Part shown: one piece after another, positions 49,079 through 57,683 of the stretch
How positions within the stretch are numbered: the stretch's first letter is position 1
Layout of the letters: the number at the start of each line of letters is the position of its first letter
Source: Massilibacillus massiliensis
GTDB taxonomy: Bacteria; Bacillota; Negativicutes; FLKF01
DNA length: 64,000 nt
NCBI RefSeq assembly: GCF_900086705.1
Contig: NZ_LT575483.1
Location: 2,263,894 to 2,327,893 of the forward strand
Reading direction: 5' to 3'
Notes under the pieces: model-generated
Databases searched by the model: none
What the model saw: the letters and a program-made list of their open reading frames with translations, nothing else
What the model was told of the DNA's origin: nothing
Made by a program: the position numbers and the translations under genes

Positions 49079-49455
49079 TGGATTTAGCGATTGGAAAGTA
49101 CATGAAGATATTCGATACTGATAAAATTGATATTGGTAGGCGACAAGAAATTGTAAATGAAGACGGAAGTACAGGCGAAACGTCGCCGAACGATCCTATT
49201 TACGTTGATGTTCCATGTCATTTATCATTTAAAACAATTGATAATCCAGATATTAAAACATTTACTACTAAGCCTAAAATATTGGTAATGAAAATCGAAT
49301 GTGATTTAAGTGTTGATTTACAAAATAATGACTATGTTACTGCTCGTAAATGCAAAGGATCGACCGTTGTGGCGACTTATCAAGGCAATATCGGTGATCC
49401 GGCCGCTGACCAAAATAGAAAATGGTCCATCATGAACATTCGTGAGGATATTTAA
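49075..49455 (+). CDS. head closure (stopper) protein, putative
   Basis: 126 residues, ATGA overlap. Beta-rich (DVPCHLSFKTIDNPDIKTF, then LVMKIECDLSVDLQNNDYV), as in head-closure proteins of siphoviruses and myoviruses. Identified mainly by position. Confidence 0.6.
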   Translation: MMDLAIGKYMKIFDTDKIDIGRRQEIVNEDGSTGETSPNDPIYVDVPCHLSFKTIDNPDIKTFTTKPKILVMKIECDLSVDLQNNDYVTARKCKGSTVVATYQGNIGDPAADQNRKWSIMNIREDI

Positions 49456-49458
49456 TTT

Positions 49459-49908
49459 ATGGGAATAGATTTAAGAAATACAATGAAGTATGCGAAAGCA
49501 ATTGAAGCATCTAGGGATGAGTTTCAAAAATGGTTAAGAGAATTTCTATTAAAAGAAGCTTATCGTGTTATTGCACAAACAAAAGAAAATACAACGACAA
49601 TTACAGGAGCATTAAGGGCAAACTGGACAATAGGCGATCAAAAAAATAAAGTTTTTAAGGGTAAAGATGGTAAATTTGACTCCAAGGAAACACAAAAAGC
49701 GACAATAGAATCAGTTGTAGTAAAAGGCAACGATCTGATTGTTACTGTTGTAAATAATATGGAATATGCATCTTATTACGAATGGGGAACAACTAAAATG
49801 GAAGGAAGGTACCCTTTTACTCGTTCCATCGATTCCGTATATAACTCTATGCCGGCCCGTTATCGTCGAGAATTTAAGGCATGGCTAAAAGCGAAAGGGG
49901 TTGGATAA
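49459..49908 (+). CDS. HK97 gp10-like tail completion protein
   Basis: 149 residues. Family blocks TTTITGALRANWTIG near 45-59 and NNMEYASYYEWGTTK near 97-111. Joins head completion to the tail tube. Overlaps the next gene by one base. Confidence 0.85.
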   Translation: MGIDLRNTMKYAKAIEASRDEFQKWLREFLLKEAYRVIAQTKENTTTITGALRANWTIGDQKNKVFKGKDGKFDSKETQKATIESVVVKGNDLIVTVVNNMEYASYYEWGTTKMEGRYPFTRSIDSVYNSMPARYRREFKAWLKAKGVG

Positions 49909-50354
49909 TGGCTGATGTTGAGATTCATGGGGATACTGTAAAAAGCGCAGTAGGAAAACAGTTGAAAACTATATTTCCTGATATCACTTGGTACAAAGAT
50001 AGCATTACAATTCCTAAGTATCCAAACTTTTTCGTCAATCAATTACAACTCACGGCCGTTCCAGACACACTCAACAGATGGTGGCTAAACTATCTATTCT
50101 CGGTCGAGTATCGACACGCTACAGACGTAACGACAGTGCAAGGATTGAATACGGTGCTGGATGAAATTGCAATGCAACTATTTGCAAACATGGATACGCT
50201 AAATGACGTAAAAGTAAGAACAAGCAACTCACGTGCTGAAAAAAGCGAAGGGTTGCTTGTTTTTATATTTAATGTGAAATTGAGAGTTCGTAAAGAAGTT
50301 ATTGAAGTACTGCAAAACGAATTAGGACTCGACATTACGATAGAAAGCAGGTAA
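49908..50354 (+). CDS. tail terminator protein
   Basis: 148 residues from ATG 49908 (AAAGGGG upstream). Pattern VGKQLKTIFPDITWYKDSIT at the start and FNVKLRVRKEVIEVLQNE at the end fits the phage tail-terminator family that caps the tube before head joining. Confidence 0.72.
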   Translation: MADVEIHGDTVKSAVGKQLKTIFPDITWYKDSITIPKYPNFFVNQLQLTAVPDTLNRWWLNYLFSVEYRHATDVTTVQGLNTVLDEIAMQLFANMDTLNDVKVRTSNSRAEKSEGLLVFIFNVKLRVRKEVIEVLQNELGLDITIESR

Positions 50355-50419
50355 TTTCTATGATTAATATTTATAAGGAATTTTCAATCGGATAAGAAAG
50401 GAGTGTGATCCTTATCTAC

Positions 50420-50445
50420 AGCAGGCTAATCACCTGCTATTTTTT
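50420..50445 (+). terminator. terminator before the sheath gene
   Basis: AGCAGG/CCTGCT stem with seven-base loop, then ATTTTTT. Confidence 0.75.
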
Positions 50446-50471
50446 ATGCAAATTATGAGGGAGTTGATTAA

Positions 50472-51863
50472 ATGCCAGGTGGAACGTGGCTTACACAAAA
50501 TAAAGTAAGACCAGCAGCGTACATTAACTTTTCGCAAGTACCGACACCACTTATTACGGTTGGTGATCGTGGTATTGCAACGATAGCAATGGAGTTGCCT
50601 TGGGGCGCAGAAAATTCGCTGATTGAAGTATTATCTTCGGATATGCTCGATGGCGGTAGTCGCAAATTGATTGGATATACTGCATTCGATACGGCGGAAA
50701 GCCTTATAGCAAGAGTGATGCTATCAAATTGTTACAAGGTTAAGTTTTTCAAAATCAACAGCGGAAGTGTAAAGGCTTCGGCAGTAGACGACACAACAAA
50801 AATAATTGTGACTGCCAAATATGGTGGTACGGCAGGTAATAAAATCACAATTCAGATCGCAGAATCAAAAACAACAGCAGGTCGTTTTACTCTAACGACA
50901 TTTTGGAATGGATTAGAAGTGGCTTCACAAGTCATAACTGCACTAGCTCAAATTGAAAATAATGATTATGTTACTTTCGATGTAACTGACACAGCCGCAA
51001 CGCTTGCCGAGATCGCAGGTTTACCGCTTAAAGATGGTGCTAACGGTACTTACAACAAAGATAATTATACGAAGTATTTTGAGCTATTAGAAACTGCAAG
51101 ATGGCAAACAATGGCGATCGTAAAAGATGCTGAAACAGTTAATCCGCTTGCTGCCGAATTAGTTGAAAACCTACGAGAAAATGAAGGGCGCAAGGTACAA
51201 TGTGCAATCTACGATGATTCGAAAACGTATGATTACGAAGGGGTTATTCGCTCTGAACAAGGGCTGAATCTTGATAACGATGAAGCGCTGACGGCAGAAT
51301 TAACCCCTGCACTTGTAGCAGCATTTACAGCAGGTGCAGACTTAACAATGAGCAATACAGGCAGAACGATTGCAAGCCCTGCCGCAATTGGAATCATTAA
51401 CGAATTTAAAAACTCTGTGATTATAGAAAAAATCAATGAAGGTTGCTTTGTTTTCAGCAAGCGTGATGATGACACGATTCAGTGTGAAAAAGATATTAAT
51501 ACATTCCATACTTTCATCCCAACAAAAGGCTATCAGTTCAGCAAGAACAAAGTTATTCGCGTGATTGATAACATAGCTACCGATATCAATACGACTTGGG
51601 ATGCTTCGTACAAGGGAAAAGTTGCGAACAACGACAACGGCCGTCAGATTTTTAAAGGTGACGTTATAAATTACATTAAGACTTTGCAGAATATCGGAGC
51701 TGTTGACACAAGAGACAAAGACGATGCATTGTACGATATTAATGCTAATTTAACCGTAAAACGCGGTGAAAAAGTCGATGCAGTATATACAAAACTATAC
51801 GGATTGCCTGTTGTTGATAATATGGAAATCTTGTATATGGACGTAGTCCTTCAAGCTGGTTGA
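50472..51863 (+). CDS. tail sheath protein (XkdK-like)
   Basis: 463 residues, GAGGGAG upstream. The start GGTWLTQNKVRPAAYINFSQ is typical of PBSX-type sheaths, and the C-terminal YKGKVANNDNGRQIFKGDVI with DVVLQAG closes the family. A middle insertion holds a beta-sandwich (GGTAGNKITIQIAESKTTAG). Contractile sheath, so the phage is a myovirus. Confidence 0.93.
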   Translation: MPGGTWLTQNKVRPAAYINFSQVPTPLITVGDRGIATIAMELPWGAENSLIEVLSSDMLDGGSRKLIGYTAFDTAESLIARVMLSNCYKVKFFKINSGSVKASAVDDTTKIIVTAKYGGTAGNKITIQIAESKTTAGRFTLTTFWNGLEVASQVITALAQIENNDYVTFDVTDTAATLAEIAGLPLKDGANGTYNKDNYTKYFELLETARWQTMAIVKDAETVNPLAAELVENLRENEGRKVQCAIYDDSKTYDYEGVIRSEQGLNLDNDEALTAELTPALVAAFTAGADLTMSNTGRTIASPAAIGIINEFKNSVIIEKINEGCFVFSKRDDDTIQCEKDINTFHTFIPTKGYQFSKNKVIRVIDNIATDINTTWDASYKGKVANNDNGRQIFKGDVINYIKTLQNIGAVDTRDKDDALYDINANLTVKRGEKVDAVYTKLYGLPVVDNMEILYMDVVLQAG

Positions 51864-51881
51864 AAAATATAAATTGCAAAA

Positions 51882-51915
51882 AAGGGAATGCCTGTTTTGG
51901 GCGTTCCTTATTTTT
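51882..51915 (+). terminator. terminator between sheath and tube genes
   Basis: GGGAATGCC/GGGCGTTCC stem (G-T pairs) with TTATTTTT after. Probably reduces tube transcription relative to sheath or marks processing. Confidence 0.7.
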
Positions 51916-51933
51916 ATGGAAAGGACTGATTAA

Positions 51934-52407
51934 ATGGCCGCATATTTACAAGCTGGCGATACCGTCAACGGCAAGGAAGGTAGTGTATATGCCACAATTG
52001 CCGGAAGGGTTTATAACTGTTTAGAAATTAAAAAACTTGAAGCAAAAGTTGAAAAGCAAAAAACAGACATTCCGGTACTTGGCTATCGTGGAACGCAGAC
52101 AAAAGCGAAAGGGTATAAAGGGACTGGGAGTGTTACAGCTTACTACGTTTCTTCTGTGATGCGCGATTTGATGCTTCAGTATATGAACACTGGTGTAGAC
52201 GTTTATTTCACGATGGTTGTAACAAATGAAGATCCAAACAGCACAATTGGTAAGCAAAGAATACAGCTCAATAATTGCAATATTGATAGTGCACTTTTAG
52301 CAAAGATCGATATTGAAGCTGATGAACTGGAAGAAGATTATGATTTTACTTTTGATAGTGCTGTTGCTTTAGACGAATTCACAAGACCATCCTATTTTGA
52401 TAATTAA
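51934..52407 (+). CDS. tail tube protein (XkdM-like)
   Basis: 157 residues, GAAAGGAC upstream. Family blocks YLQAGDTVNGKEGSVYATI at the start, LEAKVEKQKTDIPVLGYRGT near 31 and KGYKGTGSVTAYYV near 53. Stacks into the inner tube. Confidence 0.92.
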   Translation: MAAYLQAGDTVNGKEGSVYATIAGRVYNCLEIKKLEAKVEKQKTDIPVLGYRGTQTKAKGYKGTGSVTAYYVSSVMRDLMLQYMNTGVDVYFTMVVTNEDPNSTIGKQRIQLNNCNIDSALLAKIDIEADELEEDYDFTFDSAVALDEFTRPSYFDN

Positions 52408-52421
52408 GGGAGAGATTTAAC

Positions 52422-52829
52422 ATGACAGAAACAAAGAAAAGTTTAACATTACAGGAGTTCTTAGCAGAAAACACAGTTGAAAACATTACGAATGAAGTTA
52501 AAGTTTCTTCGAGAATTCCATTTGATTTTAAAATCAAATCTATGACAGGCCGTGAACGGGATAATTACCGCAAAGCTTGTACGAAAAAAGATAAGGGCAA
52601 TATCCAATTTGATGAAAACAAATTTCAACGCTCAGTTATTATTGGACAAACGGTAAACCCTGTTTTTAATGATATTGGCTTTATGAGTAAAATAGGCGCA
52701 GCCGTTCCGGAGGATTGTTTAGAAAAAGTATTACTTGCGGGCGAACAAGAAGAACTATTTAAACAGATTCTTAAAGTTTCCGGCTTTGATGTTGGAATGA
52801 AAGATTTGGTAGAGAAAGCAAAAAACTAA
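52422..52829 (+). CDS. tail assembly chaperone, short form (XkdN-like)
   Basis: 135 residues, GGGAGAG upstream. Matches XkdN-type chaperones: VKVSSRIPFDFKIKSMTGRE near 27-46 and a C-terminal helical block. It ends at TAA 52827-52829 directly after the slippery run A AAA AAC, from which a -1 shift gives a 57-codon extension. Chaperones of this kind coat the tape measure during tail assembly. Confidence 0.85.
   Translation: MTETKKSLTLQEFLAENTVENITNEVKVSSRIPFDFKIKSMTGRERDNYRKACTKKDKGNIQFDENKFQRSVIIGQTVNPVFNDIGFMSKIGAAVPEDCLEKVLLAGEQEELFKQILKVSGFDVGMKDLVEKAKN
52820..52826 (+). promoter_or_regulatory. -1 programmed frameshift site
   Basis: Heptamer A AAA AAC in the correct phase (GCA AAA AAC TAA). 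Slipping back one base opens a frame of 57 codons. A perfect 7-bp hairpin CGGCGTA/TACGCCG lies at 52848-52868, somewhat far (21 bases) but possibly stimulatory. Confidence 0.75.
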
Positions 52830-52996
52830 TTGCGGAAGGTGGAGAAGCGGCGTATTGTCAGTACGCCGTTTTAAAACTTAGGTGGAAACCTAGGGAGTTT
52901 TCAGACCTTCCCGATACAGATAGAGCTTTCACAATGGCGTGCATTGATAATTATATAAAAGCTGAAGAAAAAGAACGCAAAAATATTAAAAAGTAG
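52826..52996 (+). CDS. frameshift extension of the tail assembly chaperone
   Basis: From CTA at 52826 the -1 frame reads LIAEGGEAAYCQYAVLKLRW and ends ...EKERKNIKK at TAG 52994. There is no start codon with a ribosome site at its beginning, and the sequence matches the second half of such chaperones (KPREFSDLPDTDRAFTMACI). It is therefore made only by frameshifting, like lambda G-T. Confidence 0.75.
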   Translation, partial: LIAEGGEAAYCQYAVLKLRWKPREFSDLPDTDRAFTMACIDNYIKAEEKERKNIKK

Positions 52997-53007
52997 GGGG
53001 TGAACAA

Positions 53008-55011
53008 GTGGCAACGATACAAGATTCTATTAGCCTTAGAGACGGTGTAAGCGGGACTTTGGCACGTATGGCTAGTGGGTTTGATAATATTGCAAGAGTT
53101 GCAGGTTTCACGAATGAAAGATTAAATGAAGTTGAGCGACCGAGATCAATAAGTATGATGGCTGGGAATTTTAACAATTCAATGAATTCTATCAACAATC
53201 AACTTAATAACCTTTCGAATAAAACTAGAGAGGTCATGAGTTCGACCGCAGGACAATTTGCGGCGGGTGAAATCATGGCAAGTTCTATCATGAAAGTTTT
53301 TAGGTTGATACAACAAATTCCGGGTAGAGTAATCGCTGCGAGTGACGAATATTCGGGGATTCAGGCTAGAATTAAACTAATAACCGATGATGCAACAGGC
53401 ATGAATAATAGTATTTATCAATCAGCATTAAGAGCAAGAGGTAGTTACGCAGGCATGGCCGATGCAGTTAGTAAGATTGGCTTGACTGCGAGAGAAACTT
53501 TTAAAGACACTAATCAGATTGTTCCGTTCACTGAAAATATACAAAAACTTTTTGCTATTGGGGGTACAGGTAAAGTACAACAACAAGATGCTATGTTGCA
53601 ATTAACGCAGGCACTTGGTAGTGGGAAACTGCAGGGTGATGAATTTAGATCAATAGCAGAAGCTGCACCTCTAATAGAGCAAATGGTAGCTAAATATATG
53701 GGAGTAACGCAAGGAGAACTTAAAAAGCTATCAAGCGAAGGTGAAGTAACCGCAGAGGTTATGAAAAACGCTATACTTGGCGCTACCGATGAAATTAATG
53801 AGAAGTTTGATACTATTCCACTCAAATGGCAAGATATTTCACAAAATATTGAAACGGTTGCCTTTAAGGCGTTTACTCCTGTTTGGAATGAAATTAGTGC
53901 GATCGCCAATAGTCCCACAATGAAAGCTATAGGCGAAAATGTTGGTCTTGGTTTACAAGTAGCAGGATTAGCAATTGCAGGCGTGATTAATAATTTACGT
54001 TGGCTTGGTGGCATCGTAACAGAATACGGTTATGTATTTGAGCCTGTTTTTGTTGGAATGGGTTTAGTGATGTTAGGCGTTGCGGCAAATATAGGGCTTG
54101 CAACTATAGCGGCGATTGGGCATACAATAGCTTCTGAAGCTGAAACTCTAGCGATTCTAGGATTAATTTTGGCACAAGATGGATTAAATGCCGCTCTATA
54201 CGCCTGTCCTTTAACATGGTTTGTTATTGGAATAATCGCTATTGTCGGTGTGTTTTATTTAGCCGTGGCGGCGGTTAATCGTTTCGCAGGCACAAGTATA
54301 TCGGCGACTGGGATTGTTGTTGGTGCTTTTTTCTGGCTTGGCGGTATGATTTACAATGTCATTGCCCTTGCTTGGAATATCCTTGTAAGTTTTGCAGAAT
54401 CGCTTGGGAATCTGTTTAGAAATCCAACAGCTGCAATCTACAACTTTTTTGCTACAATTTGGAACGGTATAGTTGAACTTGTTGGCCGATCCATCAATGA
54501 AATAATCGGGCTGATTAATAAACTCCCAGGTATGGAAATGGGGTTCATAAATTGGGGAAAAGGATTAGCTAAAAAGATGACCATACAGGGTGGTATTGAC
54601 TTATCTGCGTATAACATGGACTATTCAAGCGGTAATTTTATGAAAGGCTATGGATATGGTACTGATTTGGCAGGAAGATTAAGTGATTTAGTTGGGGCAG
54701 GCGGTGACGACCCCAAAAATAACCATAAATATGCAGGGCCGGATTATGAAGCAGGCCCCGAAAAAGTGAAACCTGTCCATGTGCGCGGCGGTAAACTTGA
54801 TAAAGATCAAGAAATTCAATTGAGCGAAGAAAACCTCAAAACCCTAACTGACTTAGCACAAAGAGAAGTGCAACTCCACTACCAACAAATTACACCACAG
54901 ATTCAAATAAGTTTTGGTGATGTTCGTGAAACCGCCAATGTTGACGAAATCATGGAAAGAATCGGCGACCACATCACAAATATTCATGAGGGGAATTTAG
55001 TTACATCATGA
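53008..55011 (+). CDS. tail tape measure protein
   Basis: 667 residues from GTG (GGGGGTGA upstream). N-terminal helices, a tape-measure domain near 100-210 (LTQALGSGKLQGDEFRSIAE), hydrophobic segments near 340-460 (VMLGVAANIGLATIAAIGHT; FVIGIIAIVGVFYLAVAAVN), and a C-terminal region with VKPVHVRGGKLDKDQEIQLS. Sets tail length and is relatively short, implying a short tail (family rule of thumb, not measured). Confidence 0.9.
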   Translation: MATIQDSISLRDGVSGTLARMASGFDNIARVAGFTNERLNEVERPRSISMMAGNFNNSMNSINNQLNNLSNKTREVMSSTAGQFAAGEIMASSIMKVFRLIQQIPGRVIAASDEYSGIQARIKLITDDATGMNNSIYQSALRARGSYAGMADAVSKIGLTARETFKDTNQIVPFTENIQKLFAIGGTGKVQQQDAMLQLTQALGSGKLQGDEFRSIAEAAPLIEQMVAKYMGVTQGELKKLSSEGEVTAEVMKNAILGATDEINEKFDTIPLKWQDISQNIETVAFKAFTPVWNEISAIANSPTMKAIGENVGLGLQVAGLAIAGVINNLRWLGGIVTEYGYVFEPVFVGMGLVMLGVAANIGLATIAAIGHTIASEAETLAILGLILAQDGLNAALYACPLTWFVIGIIAIVGVFYLAVAAVNRFAGTSISATGIVVGAFFWLGGMIYNVIALAWNILVSFAESLGNLFRNPTAAIYNFFATIWNGIVELVGRSINEIIGLINKLPGMEMGFINWGKGLAKKMTIQGGIDLSAYNMDYSSGNFMKGYGYGTDLAGRLSDLVGAGGDDPKNNHKYAGPDYEAGPEKVKPVHVRGGKLDKDQEIQLSEENLKTLTDLAQREVQLHYQQITPQIQISFGDVRETANVDEIMERIGDHITNIHEGNLVTS

Positions 55012-55853
55012 TAAACCTAAATTCCGGCGGTAATTTTCCTTCTATTAAAAACGTTGGTGGTTTGGGTGGTGCGATTCTAGGCGCTCTGCAAGGTGCTTCG
55101 ACTTCGGTTTATAATACCGTTTTTGGCATAGGAAAATCGGCAATAGACTTTCATTTTCAAGGCGATCTTGGCAATATAATGATTCCAGTTAACCCATCAG
55201 AATTGACAATCCCAAAAAAATACGCGAACAAAACCGCTGAAATAGTTGGACTTGGTGAAGTTAATGTATTAGGCGATCCAAAACTTTCTACACTTTCAAT
55301 AAACTCTTGGTTCCCTTATAAGGGTGTCATGTCCTTCTTAAACGGTCAAGGGGTATCATATGCACCAGAATATTTTGTTTCATTTTTTAGCGATGCAGCG
55401 AAAAATAAAAGTATTTTAAAAATGGTTGTAACTTATCTTGATATTTCCATGCTTGTATCAATAGAAGAATTTGAGCGTAAAAACCAAGGCGGCGAATACG
55501 ACGATATTTATTACAAATTAAAGTTAAAAGAGTATAAAGAATTCGGCGCAATTAAGCTTGACTTTGAAACTGATGAAAATGGTGACGTTGTAAAAGATGT
55601 GAATACTGGTGCTTGGAAAGTTAAAAATACTTCGCTGACAACTAGCACAGGTGAAACGCTAATCGGTGATAAGAAAATTCCTTCTAGTGTAATTAATCAA
55701 AGTCAAGGAAACGTTGCGGCAATTGCTAGAAAATACACTGGCGACGATAAAAACTGGAAATCCATGCTAGCTAGTAATCAAGAAACTATGGGTGATGGAT
55801 TGGGGAATTATTTTGGAACAACACTTAAAATTCCGGAAATTTTGAGGAAATAA
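55008..55853 (+). CDS. LysM-containing tail protein (XkdP-like)
   Basis: 281 residues, ATGA overlap with the tape measure. The middle reads MIPVNPSELTIPKKYANKTA, then SINSWFPYKG. The C-terminal ~55 residues are a LysM-type domain (NVAAIARKYTGDDKNWKSML). XkdP-type proteins sit at the tube tip or baseplate hub. Confidence 0.85.
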   Translation: MINLNSGGNFPSIKNVGGLGGAILGALQGASTSVYNTVFGIGKSAIDFHFQGDLGNIMIPVNPSELTIPKKYANKTAEIVGLGEVNVLGDPKLSTLSINSWFPYKGVMSFLNGQGVSYAPEYFVSFFSDAAKNKSILKMVVTYLDISMLVSIEEFERKNQGGEYDDIYYKLKLKEYKEFGAIKLDFETDENGDVVKDVNTGAWKVKNTSLTTSTGETLIGDKKIPSSVINQSQGNVAAIARKYTGDDKNWKSMLASNQETMGDGLGNYFGTTLKIPEILRK

Positions 55854-55855
55854 CA

Positions 55856-56911
55856 ATGAAACTTAAAGCGATTATTCAAGATAGCGAAACAGGTAATATA
55901 TTTGATATTACATCGATCATGTCAGATATTACACTTGATACAGAACTGCATGGCCAAGCTGGTAAATTAACGTTTACTACACTGAAAGACAATACAGCCA
56001 AGTTTGATGAAGGTTCGAGAATTCAAATCAAATGGGGCGACAAGGGTATCTTCTTCGGCTATGTTTTTAAAAGGAAAACGACTGAAAAAGGCAATATAAG
56101 CGTGACTTGTTACGACCAATTACGTTATTTTAAAAATAAAGACGTGTATATCAATAAAGGTGAAACATTAGCTACTACTTTCAAGAAAATCATCGGTAAA
56201 TTTAATTTACAAGGTGAGGTCATGGACGATAGTGGCTATATTTGCGCCCCCAAGATTCACGAGAATAAAAGTTTATACGACATTTTGAAGTATAGTATTG
56301 AGCAAAATTTGATTGGTATGAGAACACAGTATTTTATCTATGATGATTTTGGGACCATTCGGTTACAGAACGTATTTAAGATGCAAAAAGGCTATGTATT
56401 TGGCGATAAATCTATGATGACTAGATATAGTTATGAAAAATCTATCGATGATAATACTTATAATCAGATTAAACTTGTCTATCACAATAAAGATACACAT
56501 GAGTATAACGACTACGTGACTATTGATAGTGCAACACAAAAAAAGTGGGGTATATTGCAATATTACAAATCGATACCGACAGAAAGCAATCAAGGGCTTA
56601 TCAGTGAATACGGTGCAAATTTATTAAAAATGTATAACGTTGAAAATGAAAAACTGTCATTTGATGCGATTGCAGTACCTAATGACGATGGAATTTGGGA
56701 TTTAAGAGCCGGCTGTATTATTTATTTAAGGATGAAAACATCTATTGGAAATATTGGAATGCCGGAAGATAGACAAGAAGCTGAAAAAGGAAAAACCTAT
56801 TTATTACCCTGTCGAATCGACAAATGCAGGCATGTACTGAAAAACGAAAACTATCATAGTTTAAACATTACAGTTTCTAAAGTGGTAGCAAGTGAACAGG
56901 AAAAGAGCTGA
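55856..56911 (+). CDS. baseplate hub protein (XkdQ-like)
   Basis: 351 residues. XkdQ/gpD-like hub: RIQIKWGDKGIFFGYVFKRK near 55-74 and VTCYDQLRYFKNKDVYINKG near 82-101. Forms the hub with the XkdR and XkdS products. Confidence 0.87.
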   Translation: MKLKAIIQDSETGNIFDITSIMSDITLDTELHGQAGKLTFTTLKDNTAKFDEGSRIQIKWGDKGIFFGYVFKRKTTEKGNISVTCYDQLRYFKNKDVYINKGETLATTFKKIIGKFNLQGEVMDDSGYICAPKIHENKSLYDILKYSIEQNLIGMRTQYFIYDDFGTIRLQNVFKMQKGYVFGDKSMMTRYSYEKSIDDNTYNQIKLVYHNKDTHEYNDYVTIDSATQKKWGILQYYKSIPTESNQGLISEYGANLLKMYNVENEKLSFDAIAVPNDDGIWDLRAGCIIYLRMKTSIGNIGMPEDRQEAEKGKTYLLPCRIDKCRHVLKNENYHSLNITVSKVVASEQEKS

Positions 56912-56916
56912 TATAT

Positions 56917-57285
56917 TTGGCAGAAAAAAATAAATTATATGAAGCTTTTCAAAAAATGGCACAAGGAGCAATTCCACCGGATAATGAACGAGCCGCTATT
57001 GTTTTTGCAGAAGTAACAAGTGTATCCCCAATCGCAATAAAGCCGCAAGGATTCAATGAAGAAATCCCAGCGGCTTTTATTGTTGTAGGGATAGCCTGCA
57101 GGCGGCATTTTTTGCCTAATACACACATACACCACGGTTGTTATAACCCTCTATCCGGTACAGAAACGGCAGAGATTGAAGTATGGAGAGGTTTGCAAGT
57201 TGGCGATACAGTTATGACCTTTAGATTTAACAACGGACAACTTTATTATTTAGCTGAACGTGTTGGAATGGAGGGGTTTAATTGA
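56917..57285 (+). CDS. XkdR-like protein (DUF2577)
   Basis: 122 residues from TTG. OB-like DUF2577 pattern: FAEVTSVSPIAIKPQGFNEE near 30-49, then LQVGDTVMTFRFNNGQLYYL near 96-115. Baseplate component between hub and wedge genes. Confidence 0.85.
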   Translation: MAEKNKLYEAFQKMAQGAIPPDNERAAIVFAEVTSVSPIAIKPQGFNEEIPAAFIVVGIACRRHFLPNTHIHHGCYNPLSGTETAEIEVWRGLQVGDTVMTFRFNNGQLYYLAERVGMEGFN

Positions 57286-57677
57286 TACCACAAGCGACAA
57301 ATATAACCTTCCCCGAAGAAATTCGTCAACCTAGCAAAACTTATGCATTGTCTTTGCGTGGACAGAGAATTACTGGTATGACTGACGGCTTAGATGCCGT
57401 AAAACAAGCTATCGAAAAAATAATTCTTACCGATCGTTATGCTTATTTAATTTACGACTGGTCATACGGGATAGGCGTACAAAAATATATAGGAAAAAGT
57501 TTTGATTACATAAAGGCAGACATAGAAAGCACTGTCGGCACAGCATTAGCGATTGATGATCGTATTTTGACTATTAACGAAGTTACCTTAGAACGTGCTG
57601 GCGTTGATAGCTGCTATATAAAATACAACGTCACAAGTACCGAGGGCGAAGCAACTGGATCGGTGAAAATTTTATAG
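57282..57677 (+). CDS. XkdS-like baseplate protein (DUF2634)
   Basis: 131 residues from TTG overlapping the previous stop, with GGAGGGG upstream. gp25-like pattern: GLDAVKQAIEKIILTDRYAY near 37-56, then YDWSYGIGVQKYIGK. Sheath-initiator component of the wedge. Confidence 0.85.
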   Translation: MIPQATNITFPEEIRQPSKTYALSLRGQRITGMTDGLDAVKQAIEKIILTDRYAYLIYDWSYGIGVQKYIGKSFDYIKADIESTVGTALAIDDRILTINEVTLERAGVDSCYIKYNVTSTEGEATGSVKIL

Positions 57678-57683
57678 AAAGGA

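Noticed and set aside
50360-50395. 11-codon ORF after the tail terminator gene
   Set aside because: No convincing ribosome site; too short to support without conservation.
53514-54014. 166-codon minus-strand ORF opposite the tape measure
   Set aside because: Antisense shadow in a long coding gene; composition is typical of reversed codons.
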